A DNA stretch of 64,000 bases from Ohtaekwangia koreensis (GTDB lineage Bacteria > Bacteroidota > Bacteroidia > Cytophagales > Cyclobacteriaceae): the NCBI RefSeq assembly GCF_900167975.1, contig NZ_FUZU01000003.1:310001-374000 (forward strand). The letters are read 5' to 3'. The position numbers were made by a program, and so were the translations under genes. Position 1 is the stretch's first letter; each line of letters opens with the position of its first letter. The notes beneath the pieces were generated by a model. That model was not told the origin of the DNA and did no database searches. It saw only the letters and a list, made by a program, of their open reading frames with translations. Shown here piece after piece: positions 17,322-27,237 of the stretch.

Positions 17322-20300
17322 ATGTCTCTACCTAAGTTCCTTGCTGCTGCAATGCTATACATTATTGTGGCATTTTCAGCTCCTGTATTTTCTCAAACGG
17401 TTATTCACTACGACAGTGGATATACTCTTCGAAACAACCAACTCGGTCACTATTACAAAATGGCAAGCTTCACCAATGAAGCGCGGTTGCGTGAATATAC
17501 TTACTGGAAGAGCACGGGCTCTGTGGTAAATGAATTCATGAACTTCAGAGTAATTTTCCCGAATGGGTATAATAAGAAAGATACACTCACAAAGTATCCG
17601 TTAATATTAATGTTGCATGGAGCTGGTGAATCCGGCCGTTCATGGGCCGGCCGTTATGATTACGGACCAGATGATCTTCAATATGATAACAACAGTACTA
17701 ACACAGCTCACGCCGGGCCATCACATGTAGCGGCTGTTTTAAAATCAGCTTCCGATCCAAAAGCATTTCCGGGTATAGTAATTATGCCACAAGTCAGCCA
17801 CAGTGGTAGCTGGCAGAATGGCTGGGAAGATGGCGCTATCAGCAATGATATGCGCATGACGATCGGCATTGTCGAGCACTTCATCAGTACATATAATGTA
17901 GACCAGGACCGGGTAATTGTTCACGGACTTTCAAATGGAGCAAAGGGTACATGGGACGCAGCGGCAAAACGCCCTGATCTTTTTGCGGCCATTTTGCCAA
18001 TGTCTGGCGTAGGGAGTGAATACGAAGCGATGACTGATATACTGGTTACAATGCCAACATGGTTATTTCAGGGCGGTACGGATACCAACCCAAGACCTCA
18101 GGCTGCTCAGGATCTTATCGACTTGTTAAAAAGCAAAGGGGCCGCTCCTATATATACTTTCTATCCGACTCTGGGTCACGGAACATGGACCACTGCTTAT
18201 GCAGAGGCTAACTTTTTTCCATGGATCCGAAGTCAGAATAAGAAGAATATATATGTATTTGGTGGCACTACCGAGCTTTGTGAGAATGGCTCGATCAAGC
18301 TTGGCTTCTCTGACGGCTTTCTGCAATATCAATGGACTTATAATGGCGTAGATATACCGGGAGCAACAACCCGATACTATACCTTGAATCAAACAGGTAC
18401 CTATAAAGTCAAATTCCTGAGAAGGAATAATAAGTGGGCTGAATCATATCCAATCCAGATCACTCCTAAATCGAACTCCACATACTCACCGGTACTCACA
18501 AATACCGGTACACGTATTTTGCCGATCGACTTTAGCGGTGCTAAAAATGATACATTAAAACTTACTGCCACAGAAGGATTCCCTTCCTACTACTGGTATA
18601 AAGACGGGGTCGCTTTTGATACGACTACAAGCAATATAAAAATTGCATACTTCCTGAATGCGTCAGGTACTGCCGGTACAACTGCAGAAGCCGGAAACTA
18701 TGCCGTAAAGGTTCGTGAAAATTCTGGCTGTCTGAGTTTACTCTCATCACCCGTTGCTGTTACGTACACTAGCCCACACGTTACGCCCAACGCTCCTACC
18801 GTTGCTACCAACGGTTTGACCGCAGTGTCTGAAACAGAAGTTAAAATTACGTGGACTGATAATTCCACCAACGAAGAATACTTTGAGATCTGGAGAAACC
18901 GAAACAACTCGAACGGCTATACCAGCGAGCCTTATAGATTAGTGGCCATTGTCCCTGCCAACAGTACTTCCTATAACGACAAAGGCTTGAGACCGATGGC
19001 GAAATATTTCTACCGCGTTCGCTCTGCGGGTTCTGGTGATGGAAGGTTTGCTGTCGAGAGAACTATAACTTTACCGAATGATCTTATTAAACCAAGTTCA
19101 CCAGGTAATCTGACTGTTACGAATATAACCGATACTCAAATTTCTATTTCCTGGGATGCTTCAACTGACAACGACCGTGTTGCTAAATATGAAGTATACC
19201 AAGGCTCTACACTAGTAAGCAATGCTGTTACAGCAACGAGCTATACTATAACTAACCTCGCTCCGAATACAACATATTTTGTAAACGTTCGTGCTGTTGA
19301 TTCACGGGGTAATTTCTCTGATTTCCCAGGAGAAGCTATACAGGTAACAACCTTAACGCCTCAGAATGGTTTGTTCTATTCATACTACGAACCTAACACA
19401 GTAGCAGCAAATTTTACACTTGCCAGCTATTTTACCACTACACAAACGCCTGTTAAACAAGGTGTGGTGAGTAACTTTGATATTTCGGTAAGAAACAAAA
19501 ACATTAAATTCGTTTTTGTATTTGAAGGCTATATCCAGATTGATCAAACCGGAAACTACAATTTCTTTACACGTTCAGATGACGGAAGCCGCCTATATCT
19601 GGATGGCGTACTGCAGATTGATAATGATGCCGTGAAAAGCGGTCCGGTGGAAAAAAATAAAGTGGTGAACATTACTACTACTGGTAAGCATGCTATCCGT
19701 GTTGAGTATTTTTATGCAAACAGTCTTACACAAACCCTCACGGTATCGTACGATCCTCCGGGATCAGGCACTGGTTTAAATAAACAGGTTATTCCTAATT
19801 CCAAACTGTTCCGCACGGGCGCTACCCCTATATCTTACTATTCAAAAGCTACAGGTAACCTTCAGGACTTGAGTACATGGGGCACTAACACCAACGGTAC
19901 GGGTACTGCTCCTCCGAACTTCACCAATGGATTTCAGTATTACTACATTCAAAATCGTACAGGAGAAGTAAACCTGGCGTCAGCATGGGCAGTAACTGGA
20001 ACGGGTTCAAAGATCACCGTAGGTACAGGTATAACGCTTAACCTAAATGCAGCGCTCACCGGCAAACTGGAAGCGACTGGCAATGCAACGATCAACCTGA
20101 ACAATACAACGATTCCTTCCTTTGGAGTATTGGCAACGACCTCTACCGTAAACTTCAACGTAGATGGCGCAGTTCCTTCCGGCTCCTATGGAAACCTGAA
20201 TCTGAATACACCGCAGTCAACAAAAACACTACCGCTTAGCTCGATCAAAGTAAAAGGAAACCTGAGCGTTGCTGATCAGGTTGCTATCCAAGGCAGTGAA

Positions 20301-22718
20301 CCTAACCTCTCGGTGGTTTCGCTTGATGGCAATCTTTCATTCCTGGGTTCAGGAAGTTCACTCACCAGCAATCAGCTATATTCTATAATTTTCAAAGGCG
20401 GCAAAGCGCATACGCTCACGGTAAATCCCGATGAAGACTTAAGTATATATCAACTTACGTTGGATTATGGTGATGCATTGTCTATTGACAATGGAGAAAA
20501 CCCTGTCAACCTATATATCGGAAATGCAAACGGAGGTGGACTGGTTCTGGAAACAGGCTCTATACTGCAACTTGATAACAACAACCTGGTAATGAATGGA
20601 AATGTTTCCATCAACCCTGACAGCGAAACCGGATCGATTGCTATGAATAGTGGTGACCTTACACTGACAACAACCTCTACCCTTTCTTCGAACTTGTTGT
20701 TCAGCGACACCTATAACAATATCAACAACCTTACGCTATCCTCTACAGGTGCTGCTGAATTTAACCTATTGAGTCTTATCAAAGCATACGACCTGGTTAC
20801 TCTTACAAGAGGTGAACTGAATACATATAACGGCAATATGATACTGGTATCCAACGCGAGCGGAAGCGCGCGTATAGGCCCACTGTTGTCTGGTGCAAAA
20901 ATCACTGGCGACATCACGTATCAGCGCTTCATGCCAGGTGAAGGGAGAATATACCGCTATATCGCGTCTCCTATAAAAGGAATGAAAGTAGCGGACATAC
21001 AGAAATATATACCTGTTACTGGTATTTTCACAGGCAGAAGCACAGGAACAGGTTTAGCTTCAAACACAGCCACTATGTTTAACTACAATGAGTCTGGCGG
21101 TGGATGGTTGAACTTCCCTCCAAATGGTGGCACTAACCAGGACAGCTTACGCATTGGTAAAGGCTATGCAATCTTCGTACGTGAAGGAACAAATCCTACT
21201 ACATGGGAAGTTACCGGCAACCCTTATCAAGGTTCATTTATATTCCCGCTCACAGGCGGAACATCAGGACAGGACAATGGATGGAATTTATTAGGTAATC
21301 CATATCCGGCACCTATACAATGGACAGGCAGCAGTGCCGATGGCAAATGGTCTTCCATGCAAAATGTGAGCAACACAGTAAGCGTTCGCGAAAACTTCGG
21401 AACAGAGTATAGATGGCGAGTCTGGAACGGAACAACCGGAAACCTGGAAAATGGTATCATCGCTCCGGGACAATCTTTCTGGGTACAAACTACTTCGGCT
21501 ACACCTTCGCTTATCATTACCGAAAATGCGAAGTTTACTTCCGATGGTGAATTCCACCGTGCATCCGGTGCAAGTACTGAAGCCCTCGAAGTTACTATGA
21601 CAAACGGAACGTTGGTGGATGAAACGTATATTCAGACAGCTGCTACAGCTTCCGATAGCTATAACAAGTTTGAAGATGCTATAAAACAATCCAATACATA
21701 CTTCAACCTTTCTTCAAAATCAAAAGACGGCATTTCACTTGCAATCAATATTGTTTCAAGTGATTTCTGTAAACATGATATACCGTTGAACATTGACAAC
21801 GCAGCGAAAGGAAACTATACATTGAAGTTCAATGGTATAAATACATATCTCGCTAAAGCATACCTGGTGGATGCGTTCCTCGGAACACAGGTTGAATTAA
21901 CCAATGATTTCGCGTACAGCTTTAGCATCACAGATAATGTGCTGTCCAAAGGAACACGCTTTACAATTACCTTGCAGAAACCTGAAGTGGAGTCAATCCA
22001 GTCTGTTGGTGCAAGCAGCGTTTGTGACAGTAGCCCAATCGTAAACATTGAAAACACGCAAGCGGATGTTGAGTACCAGGCGTTTTTCGGAACCGAACAG
22101 GTTTCTGATAAAGTTCTTTCTACAGGTGGTGCGATTCAACTATCGCTTAACAAAGAATCACTGGGTAACGGAACATTCCTGGTAGAAGTAAAAGCAGGAT
22201 ATGGTTTTACGGATTGCGCAGCGGTGAATGTGGCTGAAGCGATCAGTGTTACCATTGACTCTTTATCACAACCAAAAGTTTCCGTTGCAGGGAATAAACT
22301 TACCACTGCTTTCAAGAGTAACTATAAATATCAATGGTATCTGGATGGTACACCACTGGATGGCCAGACGCAACCTGAGGTTTACCCTTCGTCTCATGGT
22401 GTATACAATGTGGAAGTTACCAATGGAAGCTGCGCAAAATTCTCAGACAATGTGAGCTACTTCCCTACCGCGAATGAGGCAATTTCTGAACATGGTGCTT
22501 CAGCATCGCCGAACCCTTTTGTTGATAAACTCGTAGTAAACCTTCAGGGTACACATGCAACCAAAATCACAATCGCCAATGTAGTGGGTGATACAGTTCT
22601 TGAACGCCCGGTATCTGCATCGGATGAAAGTGTTACCTTAGATCTCTCTGGTTTACCGCAAGGCACATACGTAGTAATTATAGGTATAACAAAAATCAAA
22701 GTGATCAAGAAGGCATAG
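17322..22718 (+). CDS. Large secreted esterase-like paralogue, T9SS type A cargo
   Basis: A 1798-residue protein. Signal peptide 1-25 (ends PVFSQ). Residues about 27-830 repeat the architecture of the preceding gene: alpha/beta hydrolase with LHGAGESGRSW, GLSNGAKG, GGTDTNP and LGHGTW, two Ig-like domains, two FN3 domains and a PA14 domain with SDDGSRLYLDG. After that it gains about 700 residues: an Asn-rich, strand-repeating segment that looks like a beta-solenoid (about 840-1250), a region with ROSGSGEN-free surface-protein character and the NGWNLLGNPYPAP motif of T9SS cargoes (near 1325), then an Ig-like domain and a type A sorting domain from about 1725 (SASPNPFVDKLVVNL). Likely a surface-released esterase against the same substrate class as its neighbour. 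Clear tandem duplication followed by extension. Confidence 0.88.
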   Translation: MSLPKFLAAAMLYIIVAFSAPVFSQTVIHYDSGYTLRNNQLGHYYKMASFTNEARLREYTYWKSTGSVVNEFMNFRVIFPNGYNKKDTLTKYPLILMLHGAGESGRSWAGRYDYGPDDLQYDNNSTNTAHAGPSHVAAVLKSASDPKAFPGIVIMPQVSHSGSWQNGWEDGAISNDMRMTIGIVEHFISTYNVDQDRVIVHGLSNGAKGTWDAAAKRPDLFAAILPMSGVGSEYEAMTDILVTMPTWLFQGGTDTNPRPQAAQDLIDLLKSKGAAPIYTFYPTLGHGTWTTAYAEANFFPWIRSQNKKNIYVFGGTTELCENGSIKLGFSDGFLQYQWTYNGVDIPGATTRYYTLNQTGTYKVKFLRRNNKWAESYPIQITPKSNSTYSPVLTNTGTRILPIDFSGAKNDTLKLTATEGFPSYYWYKDGVAFDTTTSNIKIAYFLNASGTAGTTAEAGNYAVKVRENSGCLSLLSSPVAVTYTSPHVTPNAPTVATNGLTAVSETEVKITWTDNSTNEEYFEIWRNRNNSNGYTSEPYRLVAIVPANSTSYNDKGLRPMAKYFYRVRSAGSGDGRFAVERTITLPNDLIKPSSPGNLTVTNITDTQISISWDASTDNDRVAKYEVYQGSTLVSNAVTATSYTITNLAPNTTYFVNVRAVDSRGNFSDFPGEAIQVTTLTPQNGLFYSYYEPNTVAANFTLASYFTTTQTPVKQGVVSNFDISVRNKNIKFVFVFEGYIQIDQTGNYNFFTRSDDGSRLYLDGVLQIDNDAVKSGPVEKNKVVNITTTGKHAIRVEYFYANSLTQTLTVSYDPPGSGTGLNKQVIPNSKLFRTGATPISYYSKATGNLQDLSTWGTNTNGTGTAPPNFTNGFQYYYIQNRTGEVNLASAWAVTGTGSKITVGTGITLNLNAALTGKLEATGNATINLNNTTIPSFGVLATTSTVNFNVDGAVPSGSYGNLNLNTPQSTKTLPLSSIKVKGNLSVADQVAIQGSEPNLSVVSLDGNLSFLGSGSSLTSNQLYSIIFKGGKAHTLTVNPDEDLSIYQLTLDYGDALSIDNGENPVNLYIGNANGGGLVLETGSILQLDNNNLVMNGNVSINPDSETGSIAMNSGDLTLTTTSTLSSNLLFSDTYNNINNLTLSSTGAAEFNLLSLIKAYDLVTLTRGELNTYNGNMILVSNASGSARIGPLLSGAKITGDITYQRFMPGEGRIYRYIASPIKGMKVADIQKYIPVTGIFTGRSTGTGLASNTATMFNYNESGGGWLNFPPNGGTNQDSLRIGKGYAIFVREGTNPTTWEVTGNPYQGSFIFPLTGGTSGQDNGWNLLGNPYPAPIQWTGSSADGKWSSMQNVSNTVSVRENFGTEYRWRVWNGTTGNLENGIIAPGQSFWVQTTSATPSLIITENAKFTSDGEFHRASGASTEALEVTMTNGTLVDETYIQTAATASDSYNKFEDAIKQSNTYFNLSSKSKDGISLAINIVSSDFCKHDIPLNIDNAAKGNYTLKFNGINTYLAKAYLVDAFLGTQVELTNDFAYSFSITDNVLSKGTRFTITLQKPEVESIQSVGASSVCDSSPIVNIENTQADVEYQAFFGTEQVSDKVLSTGGAIQLSLNKESLGNGTFLVEVKAGYGFTDCAAVNVAEAISVTIDSLSQPKVSVAGNKLTTAFKSNYKYQWYLDGTPLDGQTQPEVYPSSHGVYNVEVTNGSCAKFSDNVSYFPTANEAISEHGASASPNPFVDKLVVNLQGTHATKITIANVVGDTVLERPVSASDESVTLDLSGLPQGTYVVIIGITKIKVIKKA

Positions 22719-22734
22719 TGTAAAGACCCTCTCT

Positions 22735-23673
22735 ATGAAAAAGACCCTGTTAGCAATTTTAATAAGTGGGATAGTACTTTTTGTACTATCCTATTTTTTT
22801 GTCTCTCTGAACCAGGAAACGAAAGCCCTCACCAATGAGGACCGATCAAACGCACCTGGGAAATTTATTACACTGGAGCACGGCCTCGTTCATTATGATT
22901 ATGAGAAGAAGGATTCTTCTGAGTTGATTGTCTTTATTCATGGTGGAGGAATTACCGGAATGGAAGTATGGAGAAACAACATTCCATATTTTCAGAAGAA
23001 AGGATACCAGACGCTCGCGTACGATCTATACGGGCGTGGCTATACGGACCGTCCTTCTATAGTATATACACCAGCGTTGATGGTAGACCAACTTGCACAG
23101 CTACTGGACACTCTGCAAATCAAACAACCCTTTACCATCATCTCCATGTCGATGGGTGCTATGGTTGCCCTGGAGTATGCAAACAAGTATCCTGAACATG
23201 TTAAGAAGATTGTTTTTCTTGATCCCGCTACCACCGGGGACTATAAACCGAACGCGTTATTAAAGATGCCGGTCGTTTCAAATTTACTTATGACTTTTTA
23301 CTGGTATCCTAAAGCAGTTGAAAATCAACGTAAAGAATTTGTCGATCAACAGCTCTTTGAAAGCTATAGCGAACGCCTGAAGTATTTCATGGAGTTTAAA
23401 GGATATAAGTATGTAAACCACTCTACCTGGATGCATACTTTAAATCAACGAAATATAGAGCTCCTCAAAAATTTACACCAGGATGTACTTCTTATCTACG
23501 GTGAGCGTGATCCGTATTTCCCAACCGGAAATATAGCAACGTATCAATCGCTCTCACCAACACTTCAACATCATGGAATTAAAGATGCAGGCCACATGCC
23601 TCATTTTGAAAAGTCGCATGAAGTAAATCCGCTGATCTACTCTTTCCTGACAGGATCTGCAGTAAGTGAATAA
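22735..23673 (+). CDS. Membrane-anchored alpha/beta hydrolase
   Basis: A 312-residue protein with one N-terminal hydrophobic segment (residues 4-26), probably an uncleaved anchor or a signal peptide. The alpha/beta hydrolase fold follows: FIHGGGITG oxyanion loop, nucleophile elbow ISMSMGAM, in which Ser replaces the first Gly of GxSxG, GERDPYFP with the acid, and DAGHMPHFE with the catalytic His. The substrate is unknown; relatives include lipases, haloperoxidase-like and dehalogenase-like enzymes. It starts 16 bases after the large esterase, so may be co-transcribed with it. Its 3' end overlaps the convergent gene on the other strand by 37 bases. Confidence 0.85.
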   Translation: MKKTLLAILISGIVLFVLSYFFVSLNQETKALTNEDRSNAPGKFITLEHGLVHYDYEKKDSSELIVFIHGGGITGMEVWRNNIPYFQKKGYQTLAYDLYGRGYTDRPSIVYTPALMVDQLAQLLDTLQIKQPFTIISMSMGAMVALEYANKYPEHVKKIVFLDPATTGDYKPNALLKMPVVSNLLMTFYWYPKAVENQRKEFVDQQLFESYSERLKYFMEFKGYKYVNHSTWMHTLNQRNIELLKNLHQDVLLIYGERDPYFPTGNIATYQSLSPTLQHHGIKDAGHMPHFEKSHEVNPLIYSFLTGSAVSE

Positions 23674-24647
23674 CGTTTATAGAAGTCCTCGATTAACCAG
23701 AGCATAGCAGGGATAAAGATCAGTGCCTGAGGAACCAGGAATAATCTTGACTCCATCGCTGTACTTTTTACCATGTGGATTACAAGCCAGAAGGGCACGA
23801 TCAGCAGGCACCAGCTCTTCAACGGAGTGGGTAGGCGCCTGAAACCGAAAACCGTTATAAAAGGTATCAACCCGAGTGTTCCGAATAACTGCGGATACAT
23901 CCTGAAAAATGTAAGGTTGAATTTCAAGTAAGCGAAAGGACTACGCATGCCATGAATTCCTTCGGCTTCCTGAAACCCAAAATATAATCGTATAGATACA
24001 AATACAATGGCGAATACAGCGAGCGAAGCAGCAGTAATGATCCACTTCTCTTTCGTTAACAATTCTTTATTCGCGAACAGAAACGGAACGACTACCATGA
24101 ACGGTATAAATCCACTGGTCTCCCGATTGAGTGCCGCGAAAAATGTGATGGGAATGATCCAATAGAATTTCCCATTCAGTATAACACAGGCTGCCAGCAG
24201 ATAGAAAATTATATCGAAATATGTATTGAAGGAAAAATCCGATTGAAAAACGCTGTTACTGATGGTATAGCATAACAACATAAGACCAGTAAAAATCAGA
24301 ATCGGGTTTTTGATGTTCAACAACTTGTAATAATAAAAGCTGATGTAAAAAATCAGCATATTTTGTATGAATTTAAAAAACAGATACGGGAGTATTTCGT
24401 ATTTACCTGACAGTACCTTATTAAACAACTGTATCAATGATTCTAATATGTAGGGAGACAAGATTCTATACTGCCATGGATTGTAGAACTCGGAGTTCCC
24501 TGCAATTATATTCTTATGACGTGTAAACTGTGTGGCATGATCAATGGCCAGGCAACTGGTTGCGTGCTCATATAATATATATAAACTCATGAGCAGGAAA
24601 AAGAAAAACCAAATCCATTTGTCTAATCGAGGGTTTACGAAATTCAT
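23637..24647 (-). CDS. Polytopic membrane protein, GT-C-like
   Basis: A 336-residue protein with about eight to ten hydrophobic helices. The first extracytoplasmic loop (residues about 32-60) carries acidic and aromatic residues (AIDHATQF, NPWQYRILSPY), a layout seen in GT-C glycosyltransferases and in EpsG-type proteins of exopolysaccharide loci. No family-defining motif is certain. If a GT-C enzyme, it would use a polyprenyl-phosphate sugar on the periplasmic side of the inner membrane. The 3' end overlaps the convergent hydrolase gene by 37 bases. It is divergent from the GMC oxidoreductase gene with only 75 bases between start codons. Confidence 0.6.
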   Translation of the reverse strand: MNFVNPRLDKWIWFFFFLLMSLYILYEHATSCLAIDHATQFTRHKNIIAGNSEFYNPWQYRILSPYILESLIQLFNKVLSGKYEILPYLFFKFIQNMLIFYISFYYYKLLNIKNPILIFTGLMLLCYTISNSVFQSDFSFNTYFDIIFYLLAACVILNGKFYWIIPITFFAALNRETSGFIPFMVVVPFLFANKELLTKEKWIITAASLAVFAIVFVSIRLYFGFQEAEGIHGMRSPFAYLKFNLTFFRMYPQLFGTLGLIPFITVFGFRRLPTPLKSWCLLIVPFWLVIHMVKSTAMESRLFLVPQALIFIPAMLWLIEDFYKRYSLTADPVRKE

Positions 24648-24722
24648 GGCTAAAGTTTGAAATTGTTACCTTGCAATTTATTGAAATTCTTATGCTATTT
24701 TAACACTTTACCACATGTTGCT

Positions 24723-26159
24723 ATGCATTATAATTTAATAGTGGTTGGAACCGGTTTTGCGTCTTCATTCTTCCTAAAGAAGTTTCTTGAAAAGTCCAAT
24801 GCAAATGTACGTGTACTTGTATTGGAGCGCGGAGAGTTCATTCCACATCAGAAGAGACTTCAGGAAGCCAGGAGCCGCCCGCTTGGAAAAGTGAGCTATG
24901 TGAGCGGTGGTAATGGAGGCAGTACGTTTAAGAATAACAATCCTGAAAAATCATGGATCTTCGATCCAAGCTTTGGTGGCAGTTCCAACTGTTGGACGGG
25001 CTGTACACCACGCTTCATGCCCAATGACTTTGAGCTGAAGACAAAATACAATGTGGGCGAAGACTGGCCACTAAAGTATAGCGATATCGAATCGTATTAT
25101 GGAGAGACCGAAGAGATCATGTCCATCTCGGGACCTGACAAAACTCCATACCCGATGTCCAAAAAATATCCTCAGCCTGCGCACGAACTAAGCACGGTGG
25201 ATAAGCTCTTGCAACGCGAGTATGACGAGTTATATATCAGTCAGCCAACGGCACGCAGCAGTATATCAAACAAACGGAACAAGTGCTGCACCAGTGCTAT
25301 ATGTCACCTTTGTCCGGTAGAAGCAAAATTCACGATCGAAAACGGTTTTAAGAGTTCAATCTATAGTGATCCGCGCGTAGAAGTTATATACCAGGCACAG
25401 GTAATCCAATTGGACACTCAGAACAATGTGATTCGTGCTGTCCAATACAGGAATGACAATCAGGATAAAAAAGCAACAGCGGATCTTTTTGCGTTGGGAG
25501 CAAATGCCATTTTCAACGCGCACATCTTGTTGAATTCCGGAGATACCAATATTCACACCGGCCGTAATCTCTCAGAACAAGTGGGTTATTATGGCTATTT
25601 CGATTTGAAGGATTTTCAGAATGTAGGTGGAAGTTCTATCATCACAGCCAACGGCTTTATGCTATATGACGGAGCACACCGGTCAGATCGCGCGGCGTGT
25701 ATTGTTGAAAGCCATAACGATGTCTTTATACGCTACGAACAGGGAAAGTGGAGAAATATAGCCAAGTTCAAATTTGTATTTGAAGATATTCCGCAGGCCG
25801 GAAACAAAGTTGAAAAGTCTCCAGACCCGTTGATTCCGCAGGTAACTTACGTTGCGCATAGTGACTACGTTGCAAAAGGTTATGATTACCTGAAAAATAA
25901 CATCAACAAAATATTTGGAGCGCTCCCGATTGAAAACGTTTACCTCGATGATAAATACCAACCTTCAGAGGCACATATTCTGGGGACAACGCGCATGAGT
26001 AAAGATGCTTCCACGGGTGTAATCGATCCCAACCTGATTCATCATCAGTATAGAAACCTGGCGGTTTTAGGAGGCAGCTCCTTCCCTACTATCACACCTT
26101 CCAATCCTACATTGACGTTGGCAGCATTATCACTTCGCGCTGCAGATAAACTGGTATAA
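24723..26159 (+). CDS. GMC-family FAD-dependent oxidoreductase
   Basis: With the ATG at 24723 the product has 478 residues. The longer frame from a TTG at 24657 was rejected because the Rossmann strand must sit at the N-terminus (YNLIVVGTGFASS). Residues 5-35 bind FAD; GGSSNCWTGCTPR near residue 90 corresponds to the GMC signature region; the C-terminal part has ILGTTRMS and the GGSSFPTITPSNPTLT motif with the catalytic-site region and FAD-contacting loop. A cysteine group CCTSAICHLCP near residue 206 is notable and resembles metal- or Fe-S-binding spacing. GMC enzymes oxidise alcohols or sugars. The next gene, two bases on, encodes a small Tat-like protein, as in gluconate-dehydrogenase-type complexes. 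Substrate unknown. Confidence 0.85.
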   Translation: MHYNLIVVGTGFASSFFLKKFLEKSNANVRVLVLERGEFIPHQKRLQEARSRPLGKVSYVSGGNGGSTFKNNNPEKSWIFDPSFGGSSNCWTGCTPRFMPNDFELKTKYNVGEDWPLKYSDIESYYGETEEIMSISGPDKTPYPMSKKYPQPAHELSTVDKLLQREYDELYISQPTARSSISNKRNKCCTSAICHLCPVEAKFTIENGFKSSIYSDPRVEVIYQAQVIQLDTQNNVIRAVQYRNDNQDKKATADLFALGANAIFNAHILLNSGDTNIHTGRNLSEQVGYYGYFDLKDFQNVGGSSIITANGFMLYDGAHRSDRAACIVESHNDVFIRYEQGKWRNIAKFKFVFEDIPQAGNKVEKSPDPLIPQVTYVAHSDYVAKGYDYLKNNINKIFGALPIENVYLDDKYQPSEAHILGTTRMSKDASTGVIDPNLIHHQYRNLAVLGGSSFPTITPSNPTLTLAALSLRAADKLV

Positions 26160-26161
26160 TT

Positions 26162-26593
26162 ATGAACAGACGCTCTTTCATCCGTATATCTTCGCTCGCT
26201 ATACTCGCCGCTATAGCAGGTTACTTCCTCTTGAGTTTTGATAAAGTAGTGAAACGAATTCTTGTGAAGGATAGTGAAGCCCTTGATCTGGGAGATGACG
26301 TTATTGACCGGTTTATAGCGGATGCCAAAAAGGAATACTTCTGGGACAAATTCTCATTCTCGAAGAAGATGTTCATCTGTGTCCAGCATTTCTTGTTTTC
26401 ACTTGGTTTAAAAGTGAAATATCATCACAAGTATATGCAGTATAGAAGTATGATTACGGGACAGTTTCTACTCTCAACTGATTTCTTCCTGAACAAAATG
26501 GACACGAAACAAAAGGTAACGTATGTCGGATTTTTCAACCCCTATAAAACTGGTTGCTCCAATCCTTTCTCCAGTCTTCGCTTTACTGCCTGA
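26162..26593 (+). CDS. Small protein with Tat-like signal, possible subunit of the GMC oxidoreductase
   Basis: A 143-residue protein beginning MNRRSFIR followed by a hydrophobic stretch (residues 9-25), which fits a twin-arginine signal or an N-in membrane anchor. The rest is basic and aromatic and has no motif I can place. Its position two bases after a GMC oxidoreductase parallels gluconate 2-dehydrogenase subunit 3 (gamma), a small Tat-exported protein that escorts the flavin subunit; sequence similarity to that family is not obvious to me, so this is a context-based guess. Its last 11 bases overlap the 3' end of the convergent HAD gene. Confidence 0.6.
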   Translation: MNRRSFIRISSLAILAAIAGYFLLSFDKVVKRILVKDSEALDLGDDVIDRFIADAKKEYFWDKFSFSKKMFICVQHFLFSLGLKVKYHHKYMQYRSMITGQFLLSTDFFLNKMDTKQKVTYVGFFNPYKTGCSNPFSSLRFTA

Positions 26594-27185
26594 ACGGCTT
26601 GTAGTGTGAATGTGTACCCAATGCCAGCATGGGGCGATCGCCACTCGTATCGCCATAGGTATAGATAACAGGATACTCCTTCGTGTCCAGATATTTTTGT
26701 ACACGAAGTACTTTCTCTTCACCATGGCAGTTCATCCCATCGAAACGTCCTGTTAATTTTCCAGAGACAACTTCAAGTCGCGTTGCTATACATTCAACCT
26801 GCAGGCTCTCTGCCCAGGGGCGCACCCAATTTTCAGGAGACGCTGAGACTATAATTACTTTATGTCCGTTTGCCTTGTGTTGTCTGATTTCCTCCAGAGC
26901 CTTGGGGCGGATAAGCGGTGGTACGCGTTCATTGGCAAATGCGAGACAAACATTATTGAATTCTGCGACGCTTGTTCCTTTAAAGAAATGCACCATCACA
27001 ATTTGCTTTGCTTTTGAATTTGATATCACACCTGCTTTAAAAAGAGTAAGCACGGGTGCCAGTAACAAGAAGCCAGAGAAGAAGCGTACTTTCCCTTTGC
27101 TATACATGATAAACTCGAACAAGGTATCACGCGTTGTGACTGTTCCGTCAAAATCAAATAAAGCGAGAGCAGGTTTGTTGCTCAT
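26583..27185 (-). CDS. HAD-superfamily subfamily IB phosphatase
   Basis: Using the ATG at 27185 gives 200 residues; a TTG at 27197 would add four. Motif I is ALFDFDGTVT (nucleophile and acid Asp), motif II is IIVSASPENW, and motif III/IV is YGDTSGDRPML, the phosphoserine-phosphatase-like IB pattern. It hydrolyses a small phosphorylated substrate. It lies 52 bases downstream of a UbiA-family gene on the same strand; HAD-IB/UbiA pairs or fusions occur in many bacteria, and in mycobacterial decaprenylphosphoryl-arabinose synthesis a phosphatase step follows the phosphoribosyl transfer. That role here is inference. Confidence 0.88.
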   Translation of the reverse strand: MSNKPALALFDFDGTVTTRDTLFEFIMYSKGKVRFFSGFLLLAPVLTLFKAGVISNSKAKQIVMVHFFKGTSVAEFNNVCLAFANERVPPLIRPKALEEIRQHKANGHKVIIVSASPENWVRPWAESLQVECIATRLEVVSGKLTGRFDGMNCHGEEKVLRVQKYLDTKEYPVIYTYGDTSGDRPMLALGTHSHYKPFRQ

Positions 27186-27237
27186 AGATTGTCCCAAATT
27201 ACGTTGTCCGAATAAAGTATACAGCGAACACTTCCGA

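Noticed and set aside
17299-17529. 76-codon ORF overlapping the start of the second esterase
   Set aside because: Shadow frame of the esterase gene with no coding features of its own.
24723-26159. GMC oxidoreductase as the missing DprE1 oxidase of the polyprenyl-pentose route
   Set aside because: Its FAD motifs are of the GMC type, whereas DprE1 belongs to the VAO/PCMH flavoprotein family; kept only as a speculative replacement.
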